From the NCBI RefSeq assembly GCF_021347895.1, contig NC_067130.1, forward strand, positions 30,773,817-30,837,816: a stretch of 64,000 bases of DNA. The letters run 5' to 3'. This DNA is from Acanthochromis polyacanthus. Its lineage: Eukaryota > Chordata > Actinopteri > Pomacentridae. The position numbers and the translations under genes were made by a program. The notes below the pieces were generated by a model, which saw only the letters and a list, made by a program, of their open reading frames with translations, was not told the origin of the DNA and did no database searches. Positions 23,901 through 32,766 of the stretch are shown in pieces (positions within the stretch are counted from its first letter, which is position 1; the number at the start of each line of letters is the position of its first letter).

Positions 23901-26900
23901 CTGCAGAAAAAAGTTAGCATTGCATTTGTTAACGGTAAAATTTTCTGTCCACCGCAGTGACTCGGATTCAGATGCAGACAGTTTCTATGGCACCATTGAG
24001 AGGCCCATGGACCTTAAACATCCTGTGGACACCGCTGACGATGGTAAGACTATGATGATGAACACATACGCGAGACACAAGTTATATATTATATTTGTGT
24101 GTTCCTAAACTGTCGCATCTTTTCTTTCCGTGTGAAGATTATGTTGAGGAGGATGAGGATGAAGACGAGGAAGACTATCTGAAGCCGGACAGTGACTGTT
24201 CGCCAACATCTACAGGTGAGGCCCCATGCAACACCTTTTTATCTTGAAAATCTGTCAAAACTGGAAAAAGATTGCAAGCAACATGTAGAGAAGCAAGAAT
24301 TACAAGAAACCATGTTGTATTTTCTTTACCTGTTCAGGTCGACCTACAGGACCGCCTCCTTCCTACCCTCCTCCCCCAGTGCCGACATCGTTTCAATCCC
24401 ACCAAGACTCCAGTCCAGGACTTGTCCACAGAGGTCTTCCTCCTCCCATCCCACAACACAGAAACCCCACCAGCCCACTTCCGAAGAAACCTCCGCCTTC
24501 TATGCCACCTCCTTCCATACCAAAAGACTTCAGCAAAGGCCTCCCACCTCCTCTGCCCTTTGCCCCCCATCTACAAAACCCCTCTTCTACCAGTCCTCCT
24601 CTACCTCCTCTTCCCCACCAGAGGAAGCCTCTACAGGCCAGGGCGACCTCCGTGGGGGGGATTGGAAGTGACAAGAGGGCTCTGCCACCGGTGTCGATTC
24701 AGTCACCGGCCACTCTGCCCATCTGTGACCACTTGGAGAAAAGGATGGCGCTAAATGGTCCAGTTCACATCTCCCTTAATGCTGGAGGAAGCCAGTCGTT
24801 GGCAAACAACCACCTCCACAGCAAACCAAGTCTACCGAATCCGCGATCCACCAGCCCGGTAGGGTCCACGCTGTCCCTCAACCACACACCGTCCAGTCAT
24901 CTCTCACCATCTGGCCACCCTCCACTCTCTCCACTGCTTAAATCTGGAATACACAATAAACTGATGATACTCAAACCACCTCCACCGACGGCCAAACCAC
25001 CGATGCCTGGAGCCAAGCCCAAGCCGTCAGGAACACCTCTTCAGTAAGCTCCAGTCAGACACAAAAACACTCACACAAAATGCTCTGAGAAAGAGCCATA
25101 GTAGTCCTCATACTTACTTTTCTATCCCAAGAGTGAAATTCCGATTCATTTGTGTGTTCTGTACAGAGGTGTGTTCAGCCTAGCTCAGCACAAAGACTGG
25201 AAGTGGACGGGAACTGCTAGCGTGGCTCCACGCAAACTTTACAGCAGTTATTGAGGAAATTTTGCTTGACAGAAGTTGCTGGTTGTGTGGGAAAAAACAT
25301 GTATGTTGTCTCTTGGTTACCTAAATCGGCATCACTCTGCCTTATTAGGGGTGGTTCAGGATTGTCTTATGACTGAAGCCGATTTTAAAAATGACAATAG
25401 ATGCTCACACAGTTCGACTCAATTTACAATAGGTATGCATTGTTGTCTCACACCAATTGTCTAATGTAGGAAAACACATTCGGATCCAGTGGATGTTTCT
25501 GAAAGGCTGTGACTTTGCTCTTTTTACAGGACGTAGTAGTTAGATGTACACTGGCATTTCATGATTATTCTTATGGTGTGTTGAACACCATAGCACAGGA
25601 TTTCTGGAGAATTTAGAACTTCACACTAAGTTTACGCTTTGCCCTGTTGATGGAAAACATGTTTGAGCTACATACAGATCCTCCTCTAAACAAGCATTTG
25701 GTTTTCTGGTGCGCCTGCAGTGCAAACAGTACGTACAATTGCAAGTTTTGGGCTTCACATGGACAGTTGCATCAGAATGTTTGGGTACCCTTATGGACTT
25801 GGATGGATGATGAAATTTTTGTCATCCATACTCTATCTGCGAGCATTATTAGGGACATTTCATGGTTTTCTCATGACACACGTAGACTTGGGAAGCAGAC
25901 ATAGAAAGCCACGTAGGATGTTTCTGAAAAGGCTGTGAAATGCTCTTTTTATAGAGGATAAAGTAGTTAGATTGAGCTGTAGCACCATGTTATTCTTAAG
26001 CGGATGTAGCACGGGACTTCTGGAGATTTTCTACTGGACTTGGGCCCTGTTAAAGGAAACAACGTCCAAATTTGCTATCGCAACTCTTGTAACTCTAGTT
26101 TCAAAGTTGTGGGTGAAGGAGAATTTCCTCATACAGCTTCAACTCCAAACAAGCATTTGATTTAAACACTATTTGTTTTTCTGGTGCAACGAAAATGACA
26201 TACTCTATCTGCTGGCCTTTAATGGTTTGCTCATGACTGATGCAGACATAGAAACCAAACGGCATGTTTCTGAAAAGGCTGTGATGTTACTCTTTTCAGA
26301 GAATGTAGTAGTTAGTTACAGATTGAACTGTAGTACCATGTTGGTAATTAATCCTAAGGTGTGCTGAGTACAGCAGCCGGACATAACACGGGACTTCTGG
26401 AGAAATTAGAACTTTCTACTGGATTTGGGCTTTGTTCACAGAAACTGTCTAAATCAAAGCATCTCTAAAGTCCAGAAACAATTACTTTAATTACAACTCT
26501 TCTAAAGATGAAATATAAAGGTGTGGATGATGGAAAATTTCCTCATGTAGCTCCTCCTCCAAACGACCAGTATTTTGCAGTGTGAAAGGTAAACGCAGTC
26601 GCAAATGTTGGGTTTCACATGGGTGGATGAATTCACATCACGCACACCCTAAACAAACATAAATTGGCTTTAAGCATAAATATCTAAAAAATAAATATTA
26701 AAAAACTAGTATTTGCAGCATATGAAACCACTGTTAACTGATTTGGGGGAGTTCAAAGTTGTTAAAACGCGGGATTTCTATAAAATATTCAGTTTTTCAC
26801 AAGTGATCTGTTCTTCCGATCGTCAAAAACAAGGTTTTATGCAGTTGATGTACCACTTTTCCCAAAATGTTTGACCAATGAGACTTTGCTCAGATCAGAG

Positions 26901-29900
26901 GATATCAACCAACCAGTCGGCCGGTTGACCTGAAGACTACAGACGTAGAAAACATCCACTTTTCACCAACTCTAAAACTTTCTTACTGTTGATTGAACAG
27001 ACGTAGAAACTGAAAAACAGCACAAACATACACAGCATTAATAAGATTCAAAGAAATGATTAGACCCGCCTCACTAAGATGTGTTTTCTTGCCAGAAGAG
27101 CATCTCCAGATGGACAGAGTTTCCGCTCACTGGGAGATGAGACGGAGTTCAGGAGGAAAAAAGACGCGATCAAACCCGGCGGAGGAGACAATTCTGACGA
27201 AGACTACGAGAACGTAAGAGAAACTGAAATCATGTCAATAGAGTCACGGCGTCTAGAGACATAGCTTCAGATAAGGAAAACCAATTTTCATTATCTCGAC
27301 TGAGCACAGTGAACTCCTGCTTCGTTTCAATAGGCCTATATCTGGATTGTTTAGTCACTGTGTATCAGCTGTTAGAGCATTAGTCATTTGTTTCAGATGA
27401 GACAAACAAATCTCCTGTTACAAAGCAATTACAGTAGATTGTAAGTCATCAAGCTGAGCAAATAGTTGGGATGAAACATAACTATGTAGTGAACCATATA
27501 AAATGACAGCAGCATGCTTCACTTACAGCAAAGTTCCCGTTTTACAGAACCACCTCCATCTCATTTACAGTGTTTGGTGCAGATATGAGTTACTGGGACT
27601 CAAATGAGGCTTAATAAGATTTAGATTTGGGTTGTAAATCACCTTTTTGTGACATTAATTTAAAATGTAGCATTTTAGCTCTCCTTTTAAATCCAAAGCA
27701 AACACGTTTGTAACTTCAACTTCAGTGGCTGTCTGACGATTTTCAGTTTGTTAAACAAAAAATACCTGATACGTATTAACAAACAAGGACTTCTCAAGCT
27801 ATTGTTACATCAATTATATTTATGTATTTATTTTACTATTATTTCTGCATCATATTTGAGCTAATATCAAACACATCCTATTGTTTACTTTGTGTTTCTA
27901 CCTGCAGGTGCAGCTTCCAGACTCGGTGTTCATCGACTCAACTGAAACCAGTGTCGTAGAAAAGTAAGAAAACACAGATTTTTCGGTCATTATATGTACG
28001 GTAAATATATAATATATCTATGGACGCTGACATGTGCCTTCACTCTGTGCGGCTTTGTAGAGATTTTCTGCCCTCTGGTGGTAAAAATCTGCCATCTCAT
28101 TCTGCTGTATTTCACGTTGTTTTATTAGATTTACACATGTATTCTTGTTCAATCTTTGCAGAATTGTTTCATTCAATTCTCTTAAAATTGTGTCTCTACC
28201 TGCAGGTTATTCAGAGAAAGCTCCGTTTCTCCTCAGGACGGACTGTACGGCATCAGGAAGTCTGGAACCAAAACGGCAAAGGTAAAAAAAACTAAAGATG
28301 TGCTGTCATTTTAAAACTGTTCTCCTGTCTCGTACTGGGAGTATTTGTGTTGTTAATGCAGCTGTCACTCAATGCCGGTCTTATTGAGGAAATCCAAAGC
28401 CCCAGCTACTGAAAATGAAAACTAAATAATGATAATAGTGAACATTCATACATTTACCGGTCATCTTTAGGCAGTGCTTGTTTTTACGGACTGTTTAAGT
28501 CTTTATGGTTCGTAAAACAAATCTTCTAATGGCCATTTCTTGTTTTATAGGAGATATTTTTGTGCTATAGCGTCTGTAATGTTTGTTTTTAAGATCTTAA
28601 AGCATTAAATGACAATGCTAATTCAATGGCATCATGACACTGGTTGTTTGTAGTGACTTACATCTAATTCTGTCGTTCTCAGGTTTTTGGAGGTTCATAG
28701 TGAGTTTTAGCTCATTATTTAGCCGTCCAGCCCACAGCTTTGTTTTCATTATTCGTGTAGCCGCAGCAGCTAGCTGTCGTGCTAAAATAGGACTCTACAC
28801 TACCTGCAGATAAATAGACTGATGTTTTTCTCTGGAGTTGGTGGAGAGCAAAAACAGAGCTGAAAGAGACTCAGAACTATCTTAGTAAGTTGTTAGATGT
28901 AAGTGTGGGCTTTATTTTTTCATCATGAACCCTCCAAAAACTCACAAGTTTGGCCACTTTAAGGACTTCAATTCATCCCGTATCTCGTGTTGTTTTCCAT
29001 CTTATCCTGGTTTCATGTCCGAGTTCATCCCTTCCAGACTTTATTGTACATGTTTGACACAAATGTCTATCTTGCGTCTTAATATTTTGAGTTTGTCATG
29101 CCGAATTATATAAATCTAAATTAAAGAATTTTGTCATTTTTTGCAGGTGCTGGTGGTTTGGGACATCAGTATCGCCAAAGCCAGGAACTACAGACTGTTT
29201 GAAGAGGTAACAGCTCTCTGCTGCATTTACAACCACATGTACACTACAGTTCAAAAGTTTGGGGTCATCCAGGCAATTTCACGTTTTCCATGAAAACTCA
29301 CACTTTTATTCATGTGCTAACATAACTGCACAAGGGTTTTCTAATCATCAATGAGCCTTTCAACACCATTAGCTAACACAATGTAGCATTAGAACACAGG
29401 AGTGATGGTTGCTGGAAATGTTCCTCTGTACCTCTATGGAGATATTCCATTAAAAATCAGCCGTTTACAGCTAGAATAGTCATTTACCACATTAACAATG
29501 TCTACACTGTATTTCTGATTCATTTAATGTTATCGTCATTGAAAAAAAAACCTACTTTTCTTTCAAAAGTAAGGACATTTCTAAGTGTCCCCAAACTTTT
29601 GAACGGTACTGTAGATACATTCACCGGAGACTTTATTAGGCAAAGCTGGGGAATTTTCTCATATAAAGCTGCTGCATTTTTTAAAATATGATAAAAACAA
29701 GCTCATTAATACATACATCATTGAAAAAAGCTGCTTTTCTTTCAAAATGAAGGACATTTCTAAGTAAGCCCAAACTTCTGAACTTTGGGCTAATTTGGAC
29801 CAATTTTATGTCACTTTGGACAGCTTTTAATTTGTTTTTGTACAGATTTTGAATAATTTCTGACACATTTTGAGTTATTTTGGGCAAATTTTGGCAATTT

Positions 29901-30494
29901 GGACCAATTTTATGTAACTCTGGACAGTTTTTACGTGTTTTGTACAGATTTGGAACAAGTTTTTGACATGTTTCGAGTCATTTTGGACAAATTTGAGTTA
30001 TTTTGGACCCATTTTAAGTCACCTTGAACAGTTTTTTTACTTGTTCTGTACAGATTTTGAATAATTTCTGACATGTTTCAAGTTATTTTGGGCAAATATG
30101 GGTGATTGTAAACCAAGTTTATGTCACTTTGGCCAGTTTTTAACTTGTTTTGTACAGATTTGGAATAATTTCTGATGCATTTTGAGTTAATTTGGGCAGT
30201 TTTTAACTTGTTTTGTACACGTTTGTAGTTATTTTGGGCAAATGTGGGCAATTTTGGACCAATTTTTTGTCATTTTGGACAGTTTTTAACTTGTTTGTAC
30301 AGATTTTGAATAATTTCAGAAACTAAACATTGACATCGTCTCCTGCTGTCTTTGGGTGTTTCTTGCAGGACGGCTGCACATATCTAGAGAGCGACTTGAC
30401 CTTCCCCAACCTGCCGGCTCTGATTGAACACTACTACAGCCATCCTCTTCCTCACCACGGCTCGCTGTGTCTGCAGAAGCCCTACGGAACCTGA
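20791..30494 (+). CDS. sh3bp2: SH3-domain binding protein 2 (12 coding exons, 576 aa)
   Basis: A cytoplasmic signalling adaptor that links tyrosine kinases, SH3 proteins and membrane phosphoinositides in immune and bone-resorbing cells (known for mammals). Exons: 20791-20926, 21022-21124, 22401-22518, 23181-23248, 23958-24043, 24138-24215, 24338-25043, 27096-27213, 27908-27963, 28206-28281, 29147-29206, 30369-30494. All junctions are GT...AG and the phases match, giving 1,731 nt including TGA. The PH domain spans about residues 25-130, followed by an acidic stretch with Y172 and Y184, a proline-rich region at about 198-430, the tankyrase-type hexapeptide RASPDG at 433-438, and SH2 at about 472-574. 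The length is close to human SH3BP2 (561 aa). The start is the ATG at 20,791 (AACCATG). The gene may also be read from exon 1A or 1B. Confidence 0.95.
21022..21124 (+). CDS. sh3bp2: sh3bp2 exon: PH domain, second part
   Basis: Encodes [18 protein letters not shown] and GAFSLNGYN, the central PH strands. The acceptor is TGTTCCAG and the donor is AG|GTGGGT, splitting an arginine codon. Confidence 0.95.
21125..22400 (+). other. sh3bp2 intron with satellite-like copies
   Basis: Two further copies of the AT-rich family (TTAAATTGAAGACAATATTT near 21,671 and TTAAATTACAGATAATATCT near 21,953) lie at about 21,640-22,000. No other feature was seen. Confidence 0.5.
22401..22518 (+). CDS. sh3bp2: sh3bp2 exon: PH domain, third part
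   Basis: Encodes [19 protein letters not shown] and [18 protein letters not shown], the conserved C-terminal half of the PH domain. The acceptor is CTTCCACAG and the donor is AGG|GTGAGA; the exon ends in phase 0. Confidence 0.95.
22519..23180 (+). other. sh3bp2 intron, nothing recognised
   Basis: AT-rich intron without repeat or exon-like structure that could be supported. The open frame at 22,994-23,221 merely runs into the next exon. Confidence 0.4.
23181..23248 (+). CDS. sh3bp2: sh3bp2 exon: end of PH domain
   Basis: Starts with [19 protein letters not shown], the PH C-terminal helix. The acceptor is ATTTTGCAG and the donor is AG|GTAAGC. Confidence 0.93.
23249..23957 (+). other. sh3bp2 intron, nothing firm
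   Basis: No repeat or exon. The part at about 23,640-23,720 has homeodomain-like cores (GCTAATCATAATAG), and a short GCT triplet run lies near 23,781. Confidence 0.35.
23958..24043 (+). CDS. sh3bp2: sh3bp2 exon: serine/aspartate linker
   Basis: Encodes [20 protein letters not shown], matching the mammalian DSFYGAVERPVD region after the PH domain. The donor is GATG|GTAAGA. Confidence 0.93.
24138..24215 (+). CDS. sh3bp2: sh3bp2 exon: acidic tyrosine motif region
   Basis: A highly acidic stretch ([20 protein letters not shown]) with Y172 and Y184. By alignment from memory these correspond to human Y174 and Y183, which are phosphorylated and recruit SH2 proteins such as Vav and PLC-gamma. The donor is ACAG|GTGAGG. 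Confidence 0.93.
24338..25043 (+). CDS. sh3bp2: sh3bp2 exon: large proline-rich region
   Basis: A 706-nt exon rich in proline, with [13 protein letters not shown] at its start and repeated PPPP/PxxP motifs, for example [20 protein letters not shown] and PPPLPF. Such motifs bind SH3 domains such as that of ABL, from which the family takes its name. The acceptor is CCTGTTCAG and the donor is CA|GTAAGC. Frames on both strands stay open here because of the base composition; only this frame joins to the neighbouring exons. Confidence 0.93.
25490..26640 (+). repeat. Diverged tandem repeat in the sh3bp2 intron, about 350-420 bp units
   Basis: At least three units begin with TTTCTGAAAAGGCTGTGA or a variant at about 25,496, 25,918 and 26,267. 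Each continues with a GTAGTTAGA block, GGACTTCTGGAGA, TTCCTCATACAGCT-like text and CAAACAAGCATTTG or its variant, in the same order. Some parts (TTTGGTTTTCTGGTGC, GGGCTTCACATGG) are shared by only two units. It is non-coding and lies between the proline-rich exon and the RASPDG exon. Confidence 0.65.
27096..27213 (+). CDS. sh3bp2: sh3bp2 exon: tankyrase-type hexapeptide and YENV tyrosine
   Basis: Begins with the last base of a glutamine codon, then [15 protein letters not shown] and ends [18 protein letters not shown] matches the mammalian RSPPDG site, the tankyrase-binding degron and cherubism mutation hotspot (established for human SH3BP2). The acceptor is TTGCCAG and the donor is AAC|GTAAGA. 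Confidence 0.94.
27214..27907 (+). other. sh3bp2 intron, nothing recognised
   Basis: Ordinary AT-rich intron. No repeat or regulatory structure could be supported. Confidence 0.4.
27908..27963 (+). CDS. sh3bp2: sh3bp2 exon: start of SH2 domain
   Basis: Encodes [19 protein letters not shown], aligned with the mammalian entry into SH2. The acceptor is ACCTGCAG and the donor is AA|GTAAGA. Confidence 0.92.
28206..28281 (+). CDS. sh3bp2: sh3bp2 exon: SH2 with phosphotyrosine-binding arginine
   Basis: Encodes [26 protein letters not shown] occupies the FLVR-type strand, with the arginine expected to bind phosphotyrosine kept. The acceptor is ACCTGCAG and the donor is AAG|GTAAAA. Confidence 0.93.
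28282..29146 (+). other. sh3bp2 intron, nothing recognised
   Basis: No exon-like sequence or clear repeat was seen. Confidence 0.4.
29147..29206 (+). CDS. sh3bp2: sh3bp2 exon: SH2 central strands
   Basis: Twenty codons, [20 protein letters not shown], matching mammalian [20 protein letters not shown]. The acceptor is TTTTGCAG and the donor is GAG|GTAACA. Confidence 0.93.
29242..29611. mobile_element. 370-bp Tc1-type MITE
   Basis: The left end CTACAGTTCAAAAGTTTGGG and the right end CCCAAACTTTTGAACGGTAC are inverted matches, and the element is flanked by TA (29,240-29,241 and 29,612-29,613). This terminal sequence is a familiar end of non-autonomous Tc1/mariner elements in fish. There is no open reading frame. 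It lies in the last intron, 36 bases after the exon end. Confidence 0.8.
29695..29785. mobile_element. Partial second copy of the same MITE
   Basis: TCATTGAAAAAAGCTGCTTT, GAAGGACATTTCTAAGT and CCCAAACTTCTGAAC repeat the 3' ~90 bases of the element at 29,242-29,611, with more decay. The 5' part is missing. Confidence 0.6.
29786..30310 (+). repeat. About 105-bp satellite, block 1 (last sh3bp2 intron)
   Basis: The phrase GGACCAATTTTATGTCAC and variants recur at about 29,797, 29,901, 30,006, 30,112 and 30,257, mostly 104-106 bp apart. Each unit also holds CAGTTTTTAACTTGTTTTGT, ACAGATTTTGAATAATTTC and TTTGAGTTATTTTGGGCAAA. The block stops about 60 bases before the last coding exon. Confidence 0.85.
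30369..30494 (+). CDS. sh3bp2: sh3bp2 terminal exon: end of SH2 and stop
   Basis: Encodes [20 protein letters not shown], then [20 protein letters not shown] and T, followed by TGA at 30,492-30,494. It matches the mammalian SH2 end (VEHYHTHVLP...HPYG) but stops a few residues earlier than human. The acceptor is TTTCTTGCAG. Confidence 0.94.
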   Translation, partial: DGCTYLESDLTFPNLPALIEHYYSHPLPHHGSLCLQKPYGT

Positions 30495-30930
30495 GGCCGA
30501 CATGAAGCTGAAACCAGAGCAGGAAAACCAGCGTCTCTGCAGCTGGAATCCGTCTCTCCATGGACGTATACAAACTCACACCGGTTACCAAGCTGTAACA
30601 GGACACCTCTCACTGTTCAGTGGAAAGAAAACAGCATTTAAAAAAAATTTCTGCAACATATTTAAGATGAGCTAGACTCCTATCTTCATATAGTAACTGT
30701 TATCTTTGTGCTGAAAACACGCTTTTTAAATGATTAATAAGACTGTAGTTGTGACAGAAACCTTTCTAAAACCTCTCCACCATCTCTGTTAACCAACACT
30801 TCTGCTGTTTTATGCAAACTGTGAACATGTGGTCTATTCTGTCCACAGAGGGGCGCTGTGACACCAAAATGCCTGCTTTTACTTAAAAAAAAAATCAATA
30901 TTTCCACTCTGGTAGGACCAGCTATGCAAA
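30495..30930 (+). other. sh3bp2 3' untranslated region (start)
   Basis: Non-coding sequence after the stop codon. No canonical AATAAA followed by a convincing downstream element was seen here, so the polyadenylation site is unplaced; it may lie past the satellite block. A variant ATTAAA occurs near 31,808. Confidence 0.4.
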
Positions 30931-31670
30931 CTTTTAGTTACATTTTGATGGATTTCAAGTTATTCTGGACAAATATGGGCGATTTTGGACCAATTTTATG
31001 TCACTCTGGACGGGTTTTAACTTGTTTTATACAGATTTAAAATACCTTTGAACACATTATGACCTTTTTGGGCAAATTTGAACCAATTTTATGTTACTTT
31101 GTACAGTTTTTAACTCATTTTGGACAGATTTAGAATAATTTATTACACATTTTGAGTGATTTTGGGCAAATTTTGGACCAATTTTTGGTCACTCTGGACA
31201 GTTTGTAACTTGTTCTGTACAGATTTTGAATAATTTCTGACATATTTTGAGTTATTTTGGGCAAATTTATGCAATTTTGGACCAATTTTGTGTCACTTAA
31301 CAGTTTTTAGGTCTTTTGTACAGATTTGGAACAAAATTTTGACACGTTATTTTGGGGAATATCGGGGATTTTAATCCAACTTCATGTCATGTTTGACAGT
31401 TTTCTAACTCGTTTTGTACAGATTTTGAATAATTTCTGACACATTTTGAGTTATTTTGGGTAAATTTGGGCAGTTTTTGACCAATTCTTTGTCACTTTGA
31501 ACAGTTTTTACCTCATTTTGGACAGATTTTTGAATAATTTCGGACACGTTTCGAGCTATTTCTGGCAAATTTGGGTCATTTTGGACAAATCTTAGCCATG
31601 TTTGACAAATCTAGAGTTATTTTTGGACAAATATTGAGTCATTCTGGAAAAGTTTTAAGTTTCTATGATA
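30930..31670 (+). repeat. About 100-bp satellite, block 2 (downstream of the sh3bp2 stop)
   Basis: Same family and orientation as block 1. GGACCAATTTTATGTCAC or variants occur at about 30,989, 31,080, 31,176, 31,279, 31,374 and 31,478. The last coding exon is therefore sandwiched between two blocks of one satellite family. Confidence 0.85.
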
Positions 31671-32520
31671 AATTTGTATTAATTTATTTGTAACACATCA
31701 TCGTACTATATGTACAACAGACATATAATTTTTGAATTCTATTTGTAATAAGATATATTTAATGCTCTGCATTATAAATATCAGTTTCATCAAGATGTAT
31801 GGATTTTATTAAATAGATAAAAGGGTTGTGCCAAAACTCTGAGGACAGAAATAATGATCATGGTGTCATAAATTTAACTTTTTATGTCTTTAAATTATCT
31901 TTGGTCCTAAAACCAAAATGTAACAGGATTTAATACAGCAGAAGTTACTTCATAAGTACTTTGTTTCAGTTTTTCTTTCTTTTCTCACCACATTACAAAA
32001 AATAATTCCAATATTTTTGTAAAAACTTTCACCTTTTTTCTGCTTTATTATCAGACAGCGTGTGTTTCGTTCATGTCCAAAAACTATAATCATGACTGAT
32101 GCTTGCAAACTACACTAGAAAAAATTCTCTTTGTCAAGTTTTTAAAGTCAAAACTGTTGTATTTTTTTCTAATTTAATGACAATGAAATTAGACAAACCT
32201 GCACTCTACGGAGCTGTGAGTCTCTGAAAGGTGGAAAACATCTCATTTATTTACAGAGAAGCTAAACAAACTGTAACTGATGCCACACATGAACTGAAAA
32301 ACAATCATTTACTTCTACAGATCCAGTTTGTGCAGCTCTGAATTTAAAATGCTGTAAAATGCTCTTCTATATTTATATGTAAATGTTGTATTTACTGTAA
32401 AAAAAAACATGTTTATACAAATGTAAATATATTATTTTCTACAGATTTATACGTTGAAAATACATAAAAGATTACTTCAAGCCTCCTGTTGTTTTGTCTG
32501 TTTTTAAATTTCTGTATTTA
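31670..32520. other. AT-rich region downstream of sh3bp2
   Basis: It may hold the distal 3' UTR of sh3bp2. No ORF, repeat or firm polyadenylation signal could be assigned. Confidence 0.35.
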
Positions 32521-32526
32521 CAATTA

Positions 32527-32554
32527 ATTTCATTTCATTTCATTTCATTTATTC
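32527..32554. repeat. ATTTC pentamer tail of the LINE
   Basis: Four to five tandem ATTTC units at the 3' terminus of the element. Confidence 0.85.
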
Positions 32555-32766
32555 TTTTCCATGGTAATGTGTAAAAAAAACAACAACAAATGGATACAAT
32601 TTATAAAGCACAAAATACGCACATCCCATGTACAAGAACAGGAGCAGGATGAAGAATAAGTCTTTTTAACTCCTACCTAAGTCTTTTTTCCAAACTCAAA
32701 CAGAAAACAACCACAACAAAAAACATCAGATGGCCACAATCAATCTACAGATCAATCACATCATTG

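Noticed and set aside
24192..24754. Overlapping open frames on both strands in the proline-rich sh3bp2 exon
   Set aside because: The C-rich composition keeps several frames open; only one joins the neighbouring exons and matches SH3BP2.
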